NCBI GenBank assembly: GCA_903903765.1
Contig: CAIVAH010000133.1
Span: 1 to 15,473 of the forward strand
Source: an uncultured Methylococcaceae bacterium
GTDB lineage: Bacteria; Pseudomonadota; Gammaproteobacteria; Methylococcales; Methylomonadaceae
Direction: 5' to 3'
DNA length: 15,473 bases
The translations under genes were made by a program, and so were the position numbers. Every line of letters starts with the position of its first letter. The first letter of the stretch is position 1. The notes beneath the pieces were generated by a model. The model did not search any database. It worked only from the letters and a program-made list of their open reading frames with translations, and was not told the DNA's origin. This document shows, in pieces, positions 15,336 to 15,473 of this stretch.

Positions 15336-15473
15336 CTATTCATCATCATCCGGTAATGCTGTTTGTTTTGGCTGTAATTCATCGCCCACTTTATTACCCA
15401 GACTATTACGCACATAAGTCATCAACTCTGCAAATTCCTTTGCATTTAATTTTTCAAACTTCGGCATTTTTGA
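15336..15473 (-). CDS. coxB: Cytochrome c oxidase subunit II with C-terminal cytochrome c domain (3' end only)
   Basis: The last 45 codons of a gene that runs off the right edge. The visible residues contain KMPKFEKLNAKEFAELMTY followed by VRNSLGN and DELQP. This matches the end of the cytochrome c domain fused to subunit II in many proteobacterial caa3/aa3 oxidases: the MP motif would give the heme's methionine ligand and the YVRNSLGN helix closes the domain. The protein ends with an acidic tail, DDDE. The CuA domain and the CxxCH heme site lie outside the window. It is followed by coxA after 55 bases, the usual coxB-coxA order. Confidence 0.9.
   Translation of the reverse strand, partial: SKMPKFEKLNAKEFAELMTYVRNSLGNKVGDELQPKQTALPDDDE

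Noticed and set aside
1..15473. CRISPR array, tRNA, rRNA, insertion sequence, prophage or defence genes
   Set aside because: Reading both strands showed no regularly spaced repeats, tRNA-like folds, transposase or phage genes; the region is core chromosome.

Overview
The window is AT-rich, gene-dense bacterial chromosome, and the gene set and order point to a gammaproteobacterium. Evidence includes the ftsY-ftsE-ftsX-rpoH cluster, the dksA-gluQ pair, a TIGR02647-type small protein, and an aa3 cytochrome c oxidase cluster with subunit II fused to cytochrome c, Cox11, SURF1, DUF2909 and COX15. A methanotroph- or sulfur-oxidiser-like lineage is possible, but the sequence does not settle it.

Layout, left to right. 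(1) 1-2206, plus strand: a hybrid PAS histidine kinase with REC and Hpt domains; its reading frame is open at the left edge, so its start lies outside. (2) 2222-4642, minus strand: dksA, gluQ, queG in transcription order, a compact unit joining a stringent-response RNA polymerase factor to two queuosine-tRNA enzymes. (3) 4799-5504, plus strand: a single-domain rhodanese and a small TIGR02647-like protein. (4) 5532-5571: a strong bidirectional terminator. (5) 5588-6504, minus strand: rpoH (sigma-32) preceded by a perfect CIRCE operator, the binding site of the HrcA repressor. (6) 6524-11621, minus strand: a tight run of SURF1, an SCO-like protein, a COX15-FtsY fusion, ftsE and ftsX. (7) 11728-11988, plus strand: a DUF2909 twin-membrane protein. 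(8) 12006-15473, minus strand: coxB (3' end only), coxA, a 31-aa membrane microprotein, cox11, coxC, then a terminator.

The main discovery is the 651-aa protein at 8209-10164. Residues 1-300 are a complete eight-helix heme A synthase (COX15/CtaA) with all four heme-ligand histidines. Residues about 346-651 are a complete FtsY NG GTPase, the signal recognition particle receptor, with all G motifs. An acidic linker joins them, and no ATG, GTG or TTG codon occurs in frame between codons 295 and 366, so a free full-length FtsY is hard to make. The normal neighbour after COX15, ctaB (heme O synthase), is absent from the window. The oxidase-maturation genes therefore run directly into ftsE-ftsX, giving one apparent operon for heme A synthesis, oxidase assembly, membrane protein targeting and cell division. 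CtaA-type proteins have a cytoplasmic C-terminus, so the FtsY part would lie on its functional side.

A second notable point is the CIRCE on rpoH, which would place sigma-32 under HrcA and connect the two classical heat-shock circuits.
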